From positions 1 through 60,794 of the forward strand of contig CAIUMH010000067.1 of NCBI GenBank assembly GCA_903900235.1: 60,794 nt of DNA. Reading direction: 5' to 3'. This DNA comes from an uncultured Actinomycetes bacterium. Lineage in GTDB: Bacteria; Actinomycetota; Acidimicrobiia; Acidimicrobiales; RAAP-2. The notes under the pieces are model-generated. The model worked only from the letters and a program-made list of their open reading frames with translations. It was not told the origin of the DNA and ran no database searches. A program made the translations under genes and the position numbers. How positions within the stretch are numbered: the stretch's first letter is position 1; every line of letters begins with the position of its first letter. Shown here one piece after another: positions 1 to 9,489 of the stretch.

Positions 1-1746
1 CAAGTTGCGTCGGGGCGCTTTGGCGTGACAAGTGACTACCTCGTCAATGCCGATGACATCCAGATCAAGATCGCCCAAGGTGCCAAGCCCGGAGAAGGCG
101 GGCAACTGCCGGGGCACAAGGTCTATCCCTGGATCGCCGCCACCCGTCACTCGACACCAGGCGTCGGTCTCATCTCGCCGCCACCGCACCATGACATCTA
201 CTCAATTGAGGACATCGCTCAGCTGATTCACGACCTCAAGAGCGCCAATCCGAAGGCCCGAGTCCACGTCAAGCTTGTCTCCGAAGCCGGGGTCGGCACT
301 GTGGCCGCGGGAGTGGCCAAGGCTCACTCCGACGTCGTCCTCATCTCAGGCTACGACGGCGGCACCGGAGCCGCCCCGCTCACGTCGCTCAAGCACGCGG
401 GTGGCCCCTGGGAGCTTGGGCTCGCCGAGACCCAACAGACCCTCCTCATGAACGGTCTTCGCGATCGCATCGTGGTGCAAGTCGATGGCCAGATGAAGAC
501 CGGTCGCGACGTGGTGATCGCAGCGCTACTCGGCGCAGAGGAGTTCGGCTTCGCCAGCGCACCTTTGGTGGTGTCGGGCTGCGTGATGATGCGCGTCTGT
601 CACCTCGATACGTGCCCCGTGGGGATTGCCACCCAGAACCCCAAGCTTCGAGAGCGCTTCAGCGGTACCCCGGAGTTCGTCGAGACCTTCTTCGAATTCA
701 TTGCCGAAGAGGTTCGCGAACTTCTCGCTGCACTGGGCCTGCGATCCATCGAGGAGGCAGTGGGACGCACTGACCTGCTTGATGCTGCCAGGGCCGTCAA
801 CCATTGGAAGGCCGCCGGGCTCGATCTCTCGACCATCCTCGATGCTCCCTCAAGCGTGACGGGCATCGTCACCCGTTGCACGACGACACAGGATCACGGC
901 CTTGACATGGCGCTGGATCAGCAGATCATCCCGCAGATGGCAGCCACCTTGGTATCTGGCGAGCCGGTCGAGATCGCCATAGCCATCACCAACCGCGACC
1001 GCTCGGTTGGGGCCTTGACGGGCTACGAGATCACCAAGCGCTTTGGTGGCAACAGCCTCCCCGACGACACCGTGCAGATCACCTTGACCGGTTCGGCCGG
1101 TCAGAGCTTCGGCGCGTTTGTGCCCAAGGGGATCACCATGCGGCTGATCGGGGACGCCAACGACTACGTCGGCAAGGGGCTTTCCGGTGGCCGAATCGTC
1201 GTGGCTCCTGACCCACGGGCACCGTTCGTGGCAGAGGACCAGATCATCGCCGGCAATGTCCTGCTCTATGGGGCGACCTCGGGCGAGCTCTACGTGCGTG
1301 GAAGGGTGGGAGAGCGCTTCTGCGTTCGCAACTCTGGTGCCACCGCAGTGGTCGAGGGTGTGGGTGACCATGGATGTGAGTACATGACCGGCGGGCGGGC
1401 AGTGGTACTTGGACCCACGGGACGCAACTTCGGTGCCGGGATGTCTGGAGGCATGGCCTTCTTGTTTGATCCTGCTCGAACGGTGGGGGACCGGGTCAAC
1501 AACGAGATGGTCGACGTCGAGCCGCTGACCGACGAGGACGCGCAATGGCTCCGTGACGTGCTCGCCGTCCATCTCGCAGAAACCGGCTCGGCGGTCGCTG
1601 AACGAATCCTCGATGACCCTGCGTCACTCGCAGACTTCGTCAAGATCATGCCTCGCGACTACCGCCGAGTCCTGAAAACCATCGCCGATGCCGAACGTGA
1701 TGGACGGGACGTGAACGAAGCGATCATGGAGGCCTCACATGGGTAA
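1..1746 (+). CDS. gltB: Glutamate synthase large subunit, C-terminal part (5' end outside window)
   Basis: The frame is open from base 1, so the gene begins before the window; 581 residues are visible. GltB makes glutamate from 2-oxoglutarate and glutamine-derived ammonia. The start of the visible part ([11 protein letters not shown], then [17 protein letters not shown]) is the conserved FMN-binding synthase domain. Three cysteines spaced Cx5Cx4C (bases 580-615) are the usual 3Fe-4S ligands. The last third is the GXGXG beta-helix domain with repeated Gly-rich turns. The stop overlaps the gltD start by 8 bp, which indicates translational coupling to the small subunit. Family assignment is secure; the glutaminase domain lies upstream and cannot be checked. 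Confidence 0.97.
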   Translation, partial: QVASGRFGVTSDYLVNADDIQIKIAQGAKPGEGGQLPGHKVYPWIAATRHSTPGVGLISPPPHHDIYSIEDIAQLIHDLKSANPKARVHVKLVSEAGVGTVAAGVAKAHSDVVLISGYDGGTGAAPLTSLKHAGGPWELGLAETQQTLLMNGLRDRIVVQVDGQMKTGRDVVIAALLGAEEFGFASAPLVVSGCVMMRVCHLDTCPVGIATQNPKLRERFSGTPEFVETFFEFIAEEVRELLAALGLRSIEEAVGRTDLLDAARAVNHWKAAGLDLSTILDAPSSVTGIVTRCTTTQDHGLDMALDQQIIPQMAATLVSGEPVEIAIAITNRDRSVGALTGYEITKRFGGNSLPDDTVQITLTGSAGQSFGAFVPKGITMRLIGDANDYVGKGLSGGRIVVAPDPRAPFVAEDQIIAGNVLLYGATSGELYVRGRVGERFCVRNSGATAVVEGVGDHGCEYMTGGRAVVLGPTGRNFGAGMSGGMAFLFDPARTVGDRVNNEMVDVEPLTDEDAQWLRDVLAVHLAETGSAVAERILDDPASLADFVKIMPRDYRRVLKTIADAERDGRDVNEAIMEASHG

Positions 1747-3277
1747 GCCAAGCGGATTCCTTGAGTTCCCTCGCGAACTTCCCGAGCGTCGGCCGGTTCC
1801 GGTCCGGCTGCGTGACTGGCGCGAGGTCTACGAGCCATTCAGTGAGGACCAGACAAGGACTCAGGGTGCCCGCTGCATGGACTGCGGCATTCCGTTCTGT
1901 CATGAGGGCTGCCCCCTCGGGAACCTGATCCCCGAGTGGAACGACCTCGTCTACCGAGGTGATTGGTCGACGGCCATCGAGCGCCTCCACGCCACCAATA
2001 ACTTTCCCGAGTTCACTGGTCGACTCTGCCCCGCCCCTTGCGAGGGAAGCTGCGTGGTCGGCATCAACGACGACCCGGTAGCAATCGAGAGGATCGAGTT
2101 CGAGATCATCGAACGCGCCTGGGCCGAGGGATGGGTGACCCCCCAGCGACCGCTCGAGCGCACCGGCAAGCGGGTGGCCATCGTGGGATCCGGCCCGGCG
2201 GGCCTCGCTGCCGCCCAGCAGTTGGTCCGAGCTGGTCACGACGTCGTCGTCTTCGAGCGAGGCGAGCAGCCCGGTGGGTTGCTGCGCTTTGGGATCCCCG
2301 AGTTCAAGATGGAAAAGGCCGTGGTCGAACGCCGAATCAACCAGCTGGTCGAAGAGGGCGTCGTATTTCGGACGTCGACCTCGGTGGGTCTTGTGGCCGA
2401 CGATCCGGCACACAGCGAGCCTGGCCACGAACGAGGAGCCGGAACTGCCGTGAGCCCCGACGTCACCGTCGTGTCGGCCGAAGAGATCGCAGCCAGCTTC
2501 GATGCCATCGTGCTGGCGGGGGGATCAACGAATCCCCGCAACCTCGATATTCCCGGCCGAGAGTTCGCCGGGATCCACCTCGCCATGGAGTACTTGAAGC
2601 CGGCCAACATGGTTCAGGACGGAACGCTCGTTGAGCACCCAATCAATGCGGAATCTAAGCATGTCGTCATCATCGGTGGCGGCGACACGGGAGCCGACTG
2701 CCTCGGTACCGCCCACCGGCAGGGCGCTGCATCGGTCACCCAACTCGAGATCATGCCTCCGCCTCCGGCCAATCGTGGTGCTGCGAACCCCTGGCCAACC
2801 TGGCCAGTCATCATGCGAACCGCATCGGCCCACGAAGAAGGAGGGGAGCGCTTGTATTCGATCACCAGTTCGGCCTTCCTCGGTGACGAGAGTGGCCGCG
2901 TCCGTGCGATCCTGGTGAACGATGTCGAGATGTCATCTGGACCACACGGTCCACGCTTTGAGCCGGTTCCCGGCACCGAGCGAGAGATCCCAGCAGACCT
3001 GGTCTTCCTTGCGATGGGCTTCACTGGCCCAGAGGTGACCTCCGTCGTGGCTGAATTGGGTCTCGACCTTGACGCTCGTGGAAACGTGGCCGCGGGGGCC
3101 GACTGGTCGACATCTCGTCCCGGCGTGTTCGTGTGCGGTGACATGACCCGAGGACAAAGCCTCATCGTTTGGGCCATTGCGGAGGGCCGCTCCGCTGCCG
3201 CCAGTGTTGACGCCCATCTCGTTGGGACCACCGAATTGCCAGCCCCGCTCCGGCCCGGCACGGTAGCGCTGCGCTAG
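1739..3277 (+). CDS. gltD: Glutamate synthase small subunit (NADPH)
   Basis: The 512-residue protein has the size expected for GltD, which feeds electrons from NADPH through FAD and 4Fe-4S clusters to GltB. Cysteine groups near the N-terminus ([13 protein letters not shown] and [10 protein letters not shown]) are the two 4Fe-4S sites. A FAD-binding GSGPAGLAA motif follows, then a second dinucleotide fold GGGDTGADC for NADPH. Near the C-terminus [21 protein letters not shown] is the conserved FAD-contact segment. It overlaps gltB by 8 bp and ends 4 bp from the convergent NlpC/P60 gene. Confidence 0.97.
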   Translation: MGKPSGFLEFPRELPERRPVPVRLRDWREVYEPFSEDQTRTQGARCMDCGIPFCHEGCPLGNLIPEWNDLVYRGDWSTAIERLHATNNFPEFTGRLCPAPCEGSCVVGINDDPVAIERIEFEIIERAWAEGWVTPQRPLERTGKRVAIVGSGPAGLAAAQQLVRAGHDVVVFERGEQPGGLLRFGIPEFKMEKAVVERRINQLVEEGVVFRTSTSVGLVADDPAHSEPGHERGAGTAVSPDVTVVSAEEIAASFDAIVLAGGSTNPRNLDIPGREFAGIHLAMEYLKPANMVQDGTLVEHPINAESKHVVIIGGGDTGADCLGTAHRQGAASVTQLEIMPPPPANRGAANPWPTWPVIMRTASAHEEGGERLYSITSSAFLGDESGRVRAILVNDVEMSSGPHGPRFEPVPGTEREIPADLVFLAMGFTGPEVTSVVAELGLDLDARGNVAAGADWSTSRPGVFVCGDMTRGQSLIVWAIAEGRSAAASVDAHLVGTTELPAPLRPGTVALR

Positions 3278-3281
3278 CCGG

Positions 3282-4148
3282 TCACGAGGGCGCACCCTCG
3301 TCGATCAGTTCGGACCATGAATATGGTTCGATTCTGACGACCGCCCCCGCATGCGGGGCATCAATCATTAACTGGCCTCCGATAATCAGACCGACGTGGC
3401 CGATTGACCTCGCCGAAGCACCGAAGAAGGCAAGATCACCCGCTTGTCCCGGGGGGCGAACGATTCGAGCGACATCATGCTGAGCCTGGGCAGTGCGAGG
3501 CATGCGACGCCCGGCAGATCGTTCGGCTGCCACGATGAGACCTGAGCAGTCATAGCTTTGCGGTCCGTTTCCACCCCATGCGTAGGGAATTCCAAGGGCA
3601 TGGACTGCGAAGTCAATGGCCCGGGCATCGGCATCTTGGAGATGGGGCCGGTCGCTGAGGCTAAGCGACAGCACCTCAACCTCGAGGGCTGACGACGACG
3701 AACCCAAGGTCGATCTGAGGGCTTCAGCGAGAGAACCATATTGCGCGATGGCCCCACACATCCGATCCTCAGCCTCTCTCGCCGCACGGGTCACGCTCAA
3801 GCGTCGAGGAGAAGGGTCAGCCACCACCCCAAACACCCCACCATCCCATCCCCACCACGGAGGCGGCCTGCCGATCGGGAGCCGCCCCGAGCGCGATGCC
3901 AGCCAGCCGAGAGCACCAAGGATGTACCACGGAGATTCCGGGCAACTCTCAGCCGCACGACGCTCGGCTTCCAACCATGGACCCGGTACTGCTAACGCCC
4001 CGGTTGGCGCCGAAAGGATCGGTTCACCGCTGACACCAGCTCCTCCAACCTGCACCAGCACCGCCCCGAGGAGCCCGATGACCAACACGAATATGACAAA
4101 CGGCACTGCTGCAACCATGAGGATTCGAACTGGCAAAGGACGGGGCAT
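3282..4148 (-). CDS. NlpC/P60 endopeptidase with degenerate transglycosylase-like region
   Basis: The chosen start (ATG at 4148) gives 288 residues beginning with a basic tip and one membrane segment (about 9-33), so the protein is probably membrane-anchored or secreted. The C-terminal NlpC/P60 domain has Cys201 in YDCSGL, His251 in IGHVGL and a third polar residue in DAPHAG, the expected catalytic set for cleaving peptidoglycan stem peptides. The middle (about 73-150) resembles a lytic transglycosylase-like domain, but the usual catalytic Glu-Ser is replaced by Ala-Ser in GWLASRSGR. A longer reading frame to 4460 is open but would overlap the divergent acyl-CoA ligase. Function of the middle region is inference. 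Confidence 0.88.
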   Translation of the reverse strand: MPRPLPVRILMVAAVPFVIFVLVIGLLGAVLVQVGGAGVSGEPILSAPTGALAVPGPWLEAERRAAESCPESPWYILGALGWLASRSGRLPIGRPPPWWGWDGGVFGVVADPSPRRLSVTRAAREAEDRMCGAIAQYGSLAEALRSTLGSSSSALEVEVLSLSLSDRPHLQDADARAIDFAVHALGIPYAWGGNGPQSYDCSGLIVAAERSAGRRMPRTAQAQHDVARIVRPPGQAGDLAFFGASARSIGHVGLIIGGQLMIDAPHAGAVVRIEPYSWSELIDEGAPS

Positions 4149-4229
4149 AGAGCCCAACGGTCGCCGAGAATCACGTCGACGGGTACCATGCAACGCCGAA
4201 CACATTGTTCGTCGAGGAGGGGGGCAGCA
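4149..4229. promoter_or_regulatory. Divergent promoter region, NlpC/P60 gene and acyl-CoA ligase
   Basis: These 81 bp separate two divergently read genes and should contain both promoters. The only clear element is a GAGGAGG ribosome binding site at 4214-4220, ten bases before the ATG at 4230, which decides the acyl-CoA ligase start. No convincing -35/-10 pair or operator was recognised. Confidence 0.45.
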
Positions 4230-5855
4230 ATGCTCAAGAGCACCATGCAGGAGACGCCGCTGCTCATCAGCGACATCCTCACCTATGGCCAGCAGGTCCA
4301 TGCGCAGTCCAAGGTCATCACTGTGCTCGAGGATGGTTATCGAGAGGCAACCTTCGCCGAGGTGGGCCATCGGGCCGCGCTTCTTGCGAGTGCGCTCTCG
4401 AAACTCGGAGTTGGCACTGGCGACCGTGTGGGGACGTTCCTGTGGAACAACCAGGCCCACATGGAGGCCTACCTCGCCATCCCGTCAATGGGGGCGGTCC
4501 TGCACACACTCAACATCCGTCTCTTCCCCGAGCAGCTCAGCTACGTCATCAATCACGCGGAGGACAAGGTCGTGATCGTCGACGACGTCCTCGTGCCATT
4601 GCTGGCCCGTGTCGTAGATCAACTGACATCCGTCGAGACCTTCGTCGTGGTGGGCGATGGAGATGCCTCGGCACTCGGTAACGCGGTCCGATACGAGGAT
4701 CTTTTGAACGAGGCAGAGCCCTTCGCTGACTGGCCGGCCCTCGATGAGACCGCCGCAGCCGCCATGTGTTACACGAGTGGCACGACGGGCAACCCCAAGG
4801 GGGTGGTCTACTCACACCGGTCGACATATCTGCACTCGATGGCTGCGACGTCGGCAAATTCGATCGGTATGAGCGAGCGTGACCGGATCCTGGTCATCGT
4901 GCCCATGTTCCACGCCAATGCCTGGGGAACCCCCTATGCGGCATGGATGTCGGGATGTGACCTCATCCTCCCGCAGCAGCACCTCATGGGTCAGGCCCTG
5001 TCCCGCATCATCCCCGAGCAGCGACCCACCCTGGCCTGCGGGGTGCCCACGGTATGGAACGACCTGCTCGCTGTGGCCACCGCATCACCAGTCGATATGA
5101 GTTCGTTGCGAATGGTGACAGCCGGAGGCTCAGCGGTGCCTCGAACGCTCATGGAGTCGTTCGAAGGCCTCTTCGGCGTCAACATTGTTCAAGGGTGGGG
5201 CATGACCGAGACCAGCCCACTCGCCGCCATGAGTCACCCACCATTCCGCTCTGACCCATCACGCGCCATGGATTACCGGGTTAAGGCCGGGAGAGTGCTC
5301 TCTGGGGTCAAGGTTCGGGTCGTGGCCGATGATGGTTCCGTGCTGCCCAATGATGGACACAGCGTCGGTGAATTCCAGATCACCGGACCCTGGATCACCG
5401 CTTCGTATTACCTCGACGACGATCAGGAGAAGTTCCAGGACGGGTGGCTCCGAACCGGTGACGTCGGCACCCTCGATGCCGAGGGATTCATGGTCATCGC
5501 TGACCGATCCAAGGACGTCATCAAGTCGGGAGGCGAGTGGATCTCGAGCTTGGAGCTCGAGGACGAGATCATGGCCCATCCTGACGTCTTTGAGGCAGCA
5601 GTGGTGGCGGTCCCGGATGACCGCTGGGACGAACGACCGTTGGCCTGCGTCGTGGTGCGCCCCGGCGTGACGATCACGGCAGAATCGTTGCTCGACTTCC
5701 TCCAGAGCCGGGTAGCGAAGTGGTGGCTCCCTGAGCGGTGGACCTTCATCAACGAGGTGCCCAAGACCTCGGTGGGTAAGTTCGACAAGAAGGTCCTCCG
5801 GGCCCAGTACGCCGCAGGGGAGCTCTCCGTCACGATCGTGGCCCCTGGATCGTGA
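4230..5855 (+). CDS. Medium/long-chain fatty acid--CoA ligase (AMP-binding, AlkK/FadD type)
   Basis: This 541-residue enzyme belongs to the adenylate-forming family that activates fatty acids to acyl-CoA through an acyl-AMP intermediate. The P-loop YTSGTTGNPKGV lies at residues 181-192, the A5 motif GWGMTETSPL follows, and the YLDDDQEKFQDGWLRTGDVG and KDVIKSGGEWIS hinge motifs are intact; the terminal lysine motif is KTSVGKFDKK. Length and motifs resemble medium-chain ligases such as AlkK. The ATG at 4230 is preferred over 4188 because of the GAGGAGG at 4214. Its stop overlaps the next small gene (GTGA). Chain-length preference is not readable from sequence. Confidence 0.94.
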   Translation: MLKSTMQETPLLISDILTYGQQVHAQSKVITVLEDGYREATFAEVGHRAALLASALSKLGVGTGDRVGTFLWNNQAHMEAYLAIPSMGAVLHTLNIRLFPEQLSYVINHAEDKVVIVDDVLVPLLARVVDQLTSVETFVVVGDGDASALGNAVRYEDLLNEAEPFADWPALDETAAAAMCYTSGTTGNPKGVVYSHRSTYLHSMAATSANSIGMSERDRILVIVPMFHANAWGTPYAAWMSGCDLILPQQHLMGQALSRIIPEQRPTLACGVPTVWNDLLAVATASPVDMSSLRMVTAGGSAVPRTLMESFEGLFGVNIVQGWGMTETSPLAAMSHPPFRSDPSRAMDYRVKAGRVLSGVKVRVVADDGSVLPNDGHSVGEFQITGPWITASYYLDDDQEKFQDGWLRTGDVGTLDAEGFMVIADRSKDVIKSGGEWISSLELEDEIMAHPDVFEAAVVAVPDDRWDERPLACVVVRPGVTITAESLLDFLQSRVAKWWLPERWTFINEVPKTSVGKFDKKVLRAQYAAGELSVTIVAPGS

Positions 5856-6079
5856 GGGACGAGCAGGTCGACATGCTGGCCAGCCATCTCGGAGACGCTG
5901 CAGAACAGCTGGCTGATCTCGCCCTCGACCTGTTGAGCGAGGCCATGAGCGATGCTGATCCGAAGGCCTCCCCGGCCGCTGCGGCCGAGCGTGTGGTCAC
6001 GAGAGCTCGGCGAAGCGTTGTCAAAGCCATCCAACTCCTCGAGGGGATCAATCGGCCAGGTGAGCCCGACTTCGATTAG
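5852..6079 (+). CDS. Small helical protein of unknown function
   Basis: A 75-residue protein begins at a GTG that overlaps the stop of the acyl-CoA ligase (GTGA), so it is likely translated by coupling. The sequence is almost wholly predicted helix, with an acidic first half and a basic patch (VVTRARRSVVKA) near the end, and has no cysteine or membrane segment. Its end overlaps the convergent LOG-family gene by 4 bp. I do not recognise the family. Placement makes a role connected to the ligase possible but unproven. Confidence 0.65.
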   Translation: MRDEQVDMLASHLGDAAEQLADLALDLLSEAMSDADPKASPAAAAERVVTRARRSVVKAIQLLEGINRPGEPDFD

Positions 6080-7119
6080 CCGACGGAGCCCTCAATCTGG
6101 TTCAGGGCATCGATCAGCTGTCTCAGGCGACCGAAGTGCAGCCGATTGAAGTGAAATGCCAGCCGAGGTAGCTCGAGATGGTCGTCGCTCGACACTTCCG
6201 GTGGCATCGGATCAATCCGGCGGATCCGACCTTCGACGACGATGTCGGCAAACCGAAGATTGATCTCATCGAGCTCTTCATCGGTCGGTGTGGCTCGAAG
6301 CCGGAGCACCATGAGGTCCCCGACCATGCGGCTCGAATGGTAGATCCGGTAGAAGCCCTCGATGACGCCCATCGCCTCGTCGACGCTGCTGACCACCGAA
6401 TAGAAGTCTGCGTCCTCGCGCGAGACGTACCCGGCGGCGATGGCCTGGCTGTCGATGAAATCTTGCCAATGATGCCAGTAGCTGTCACCGGGGGTCTCAA
6501 CGAGGATGACTGGCGCAGGCTGCGCTTTGCCCGTCTGAAGGAGAGTGAGCAGTTCGAAGGCCTCGTCAAGGGTCCCGAAGCCGCCGGGCAGGATGACATA
6601 GGCGTCCGATTCCTTCACCAGGATCAACTTGCGAGTGAAGAAGTAGTGCATTTCGACGAGCTTGGAGTCCTCGGCGATGATCGGGTTCGCTCCCTGCTCC
6701 ATCGGCAGCTTGATGTTCACACCGAAGGACCGCTCACGCCCCGCCCCCTCAGTGCCGGCCTGCATGATGCCTGGACCCGCCCCCGTCACCACCATCCAGC
6801 CGTCATCGGCCAAGCGCTCAGCCAACTCTCGGGCGAGGACGTAGACCGGATCGTCGGCTTGGGTCCTCGCCGAACCGAACATGGTGACTTTGGGGACCGC
6901 TCGGTAGGGTCCGAAGATGCTGAATGCCTCCGCCATCTCTCGCAGCGCGGCGTCGGCGATCTTGAGGTCGAGCGTGTGGGTCGAACGTCGAGCCAAGACC
7001 CCGACGGTCTCAAGAAGGGAGCGCACAAGCGTCGCTTGGCTGGCGGTGAGATCTTCCGAGGCCGGCACCTCGTCAAGGAGTGATCGCCAGATCTCGGCGT
7101 CGGCGCTCTCTGCGTTCAA
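6076..7119 (-). CDS. LOG-family protein (TIGR00730-like, cytokinin riboside 5'-monophosphate phosphoribohydrolase fold)
   Basis: The 347-residue protein carries the Rossmann core of the LOG/lysine-decarboxylase-like family: TMFGSARTQADDP near residue 80, VVTGAGPGIMQAG at 110-122 and the signature PGGFGTLDE at 178-186 that binds the nucleotide phosphate. Family members hydrolyse the N-glycosidic bond of nucleoside monophosphates. N- and C-terminal extensions of about 75 and 90 residues make it longer than plain LOG proteins, as in the larger actinobacterial type. Its ATG overlaps the fbiC stop by 4 bp, so the two are co-transcribed. The true substrate is unknown. Confidence 0.9.
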   Translation of the reverse strand: MNAESADAEIWRSLLDEVPASEDLTASQATLVRSLLETVGVLARRSTHTLDLKIADAALREMAEAFSIFGPYRAVPKVTMFGSARTQADDPVYVLARELAERLADDGWMVVTGAGPGIMQAGTEGAGRERSFGVNIKLPMEQGANPIIAEDSKLVEMHYFFTRKLILVKESDAYVILPGGFGTLDEAFELLTLLQTGKAQPAPVILVETPGDSYWHHWQDFIDSQAIAAGYVSREDADFYSVVSSVDEAMGVIEGFYRIYHSSRMVGDLMVLRLRATPTDEELDEINLRFADIVVEGRIRRIDPMPPEVSSDDHLELPRLAFHFNRLHFGRLRQLIDALNQIEGSVG

Positions 7120-9377
7120 CTGACCGGCACGCCGTAGAGGGTCGTCCGTTGCACAAGCGACCGGCCAAGCGGCTTCACGATGGCTTCGAGATCTTCGGTC
7201 TCCATGCGCTGCCCATGCGATGCTCCAGCAGCTCGGGAAATGTTCTCATCCATGAGGGTCCCGCCGAGGTCATTGGCCCCCGCCTGGAGCACCTGCGCTG
7301 ATCCCTCCACGCCCATCTTGACCCAACTGACCTGAATATTGTCGATTGAACCCCGGTAGGCCAGCCGTCCGACGGCGTGCATCAACAGAGCCTCTCTCCA
7401 GGTTGGTCCCTTGCGGGCCATCCCCCGGAGGAACACGGGGGTTGCCATGTGGACGAAGGGGAGCGGGACGAACTCAGTGAACCCGCCAGTTCTCGCTTGG
7501 ACCTCGCGGGTGGCCACCATGTGCTTGGCCCACGAGCGCGGACCTTCGACGGTCCCGAACATGATCGTGACGTTCGAATTCAAACCGATCCGGTGTGCCG
7601 TCTCATGAACTTCGAGCCACTGTTCGGTCGTGACCTTGTCGGGGCAGATTACGGCACGGACCTCGTCGTCGAGGATCTCAGCCGCCGTCCCCGGGAGGGT
7701 GCGCAAACCACGGTCCTTGAGGGCAGTGAGGTAGTCAGCGAGGGACATCTCGGAACGACGAGCTCCCTCGAAGACTTCAAGGGCACTGAAGGCGTGAATG
7801 TGGATCTTGTCAGAGCCCTTGTGGACCGCATCAATGACGTCGAGATAGTAATCACCATCGAACGAGGGATGAATGCCACCCTGGAGGCAGACCTCTGTGG
7901 CTCCGTCAGCCTCGGCCTCGGCCACCCGACGGGTGACCTCATCGAGATCAAGAAGGTAGGGATCACCTCGGAGATTCAGCGACAGCGGACCCTTGGAGAA
8001 GGCGCAGAACTTGCACTTGAACGTACAGACGTTGGTGTAATTGATATTCCGGTTGATGACATAGGTCACGTCATCGCCCACGGTCGAACGACGTAGGTCA
8101 TCGGCGACCTCACACACAGCCGCCACTTCGGCCCCCCGAGCACTGAACAAGTCCTCGATCTCTCCGAGGCCGAGCTCCTCGCCGCTCGTGAATCCGTCGA
8201 GGATTTCAACAATCCGACCAGAAATGGCACGGCGAGAACTGCCGACAAGCAACGGAGGTGCTATCTCGCCACCAGAGACCCATCGTGAGTCTCGAGCAAG
8301 GCCGGCGGCGTCAGAGAGCACTCGTACCGGAGTCACCATTGCGGCGTCGAACCAGCGCTCTGATTCGGCAAGGTATTCGGGATAGGCCGTGAGCCGGGGA
8401 GTGAGCGAAAAACCTGCAGCCGCCACCCGGGCCTCGAGCAACTCGAGTTCCGGCCAAGCACGTTCCGGATTGACGTGGTCGATTGTTACCGGCGAGATAC
8501 CTCCGAAGTCATCGATCCCGGCCGCCAGCAACGTCACGGGATCATCGATGAGGTTCGGGGGTGCTTGGACATGAATGCTCATCGGGAGGACGATCCGAGC
8601 CACAGCGATGGTCCAGAGCAGCTCGTCCATCGGGGCTGCGGGATGCAAGGCCATGAGGGTGCCGGCCTTGGGGAGGAAGTTCTGGATGATCACCTCCTGA
8701 ACATGGCCGAAGGTCGCGTGTGACGAGGCGATGGCCGCGAGGGCATCAAGCCTGTCTTGGCGGCTCTCGCCTATCCCCACAAGGAGTCCTGATGTGAAGG
8801 GGATGGCGAGTTCGCCGGCGGCGTCAAGCGTGGCGAGACGACGATCAGGGGCCTTGTCCGGAGCGAGACGGTGAGCGTCGAGATCAGGATTGAGACTCTC
8901 GAGCATCATCCCCTGGCTGGCCGAGACTGGCCGGAGCAAGGCGAGCTCCTCTGCGAAGAGTGCGCCGGCATTGATGTGGGGCAGCAGACCGGTGGTTTCA
9001 ACGACGGCCTTGGCTGCTGCGGCGACGTACTCGACCGTTGAAGCGAAACCGTGCTCGGCCAGCCACGCGGCGGCGATCTCGTACCGGAGTTCGGGGCGCT
9101 CACCGAGAGTGATCAGGGCTTCGGTGCAGCCTTGCGCTGCACCTTCGGTAGCGATCTCCACCACCTGAGCGATCGACAGATACGGACTCTCGAGGCGGGC
9201 AGGTGCCTTGGCGAATGTGCAATAGCCACATCGATCCCGGCAGAGCATGGTGAGCGGTATGAACACCTTGGGCGAATAGGTCACCCTCGTTCCGGTTGCG
9301 CCATCCCTCCGAGCCGAGGCCCGTTGCATAAGCGATTCGAGGGGTTCCTCGATTAGATCGCTAGTGATGTCGTCCAT
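7116..9377 (-). CDS. fbiC: FO synthase, fused CofG-CofH (coenzyme F420 biosynthesis)
   Basis: This 753-residue protein makes the deazaflavin FO, the chromophore of coenzyme F420, from 5-amino-6-ribitylaminouracil and tyrosine. It contains two radical-SAM modules. The first has CRDRCGYC (Cys46, Cys50, Cys53) and is CofG-like; the second has CTFKCKFC (Cys451, Cys455, Cys458) followed by AFSKG and is CofH-like. The fusion is characteristic of Actinobacteria. The ATG at 9377 is preceded by a GAGG-containing site. It is read before the LOG gene with a 4 bp overlap. The rest of the F420 pathway is not in the window. Confidence 0.96.
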   Translation of the reverse strand: MDDITSDLIEEPLESLMQRASARRDGATGTRVTYSPKVFIPLTMLCRDRCGYCTFAKAPARLESPYLSIAQVVEIATEGAAQGCTEALITLGERPELRYEIAAAWLAEHGFASTVEYVAAAAKAVVETTGLLPHINAGALFAEELALLRPVSASQGMMLESLNPDLDAHRLAPDKAPDRRLATLDAAGELAIPFTSGLLVGIGESRQDRLDALAAIASSHATFGHVQEVIIQNFLPKAGTLMALHPAAPMDELLWTIAVARIVLPMSIHVQAPPNLIDDPVTLLAAGIDDFGGISPVTIDHVNPERAWPELELLEARVAAAGFSLTPRLTAYPEYLAESERWFDAAMVTPVRVLSDAAGLARDSRWVSGGEIAPPLLVGSSRRAISGRIVEILDGFTSGEELGLGEIEDLFSARGAEVAAVCEVADDLRRSTVGDDVTYVINRNINYTNVCTFKCKFCAFSKGPLSLNLRGDPYLLDLDEVTRRVAEAEADGATEVCLQGGIHPSFDGDYYLDVIDAVHKGSDKIHIHAFSALEVFEGARRSEMSLADYLTALKDRGLRTLPGTAAEILDDEVRAVICPDKVTTEQWLEVHETAHRIGLNSNVTIMFGTVEGPRSWAKHMVATREVQARTGGFTEFVPLPFVHMATPVFLRGMARKGPTWREALLMHAVGRLAYRGSIDNIQVSWVKMGVEGSAQVLQAGANDLGGTLMDENISRAAGASHGQRMETEDLEAIVKPLGRSLVQRTTLYGVPVS

Positions 9378-9489
9378 GACCCTCGCTCTCGCCTGCCACC
9401 TCGAGCATGCTGCACATCGACGATCGTAGGCATTGCCGGGCCCCGCTCGTGCACTGACTCGAGAGACCGGCTGGTTCGAGCACTCGATG

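Noticed and set aside
850-1572. 240-codon minus-strand frame in gltB
   Set aside because: gltB is unambiguous in this region and the antisense product is not protein-like.
4118-4134. GTTCGAA-type sequence resembling a tRNA T-arm
   Set aside because: It lies inside the start of the NlpC/P60 gene and no cloverleaf can be formed around it.
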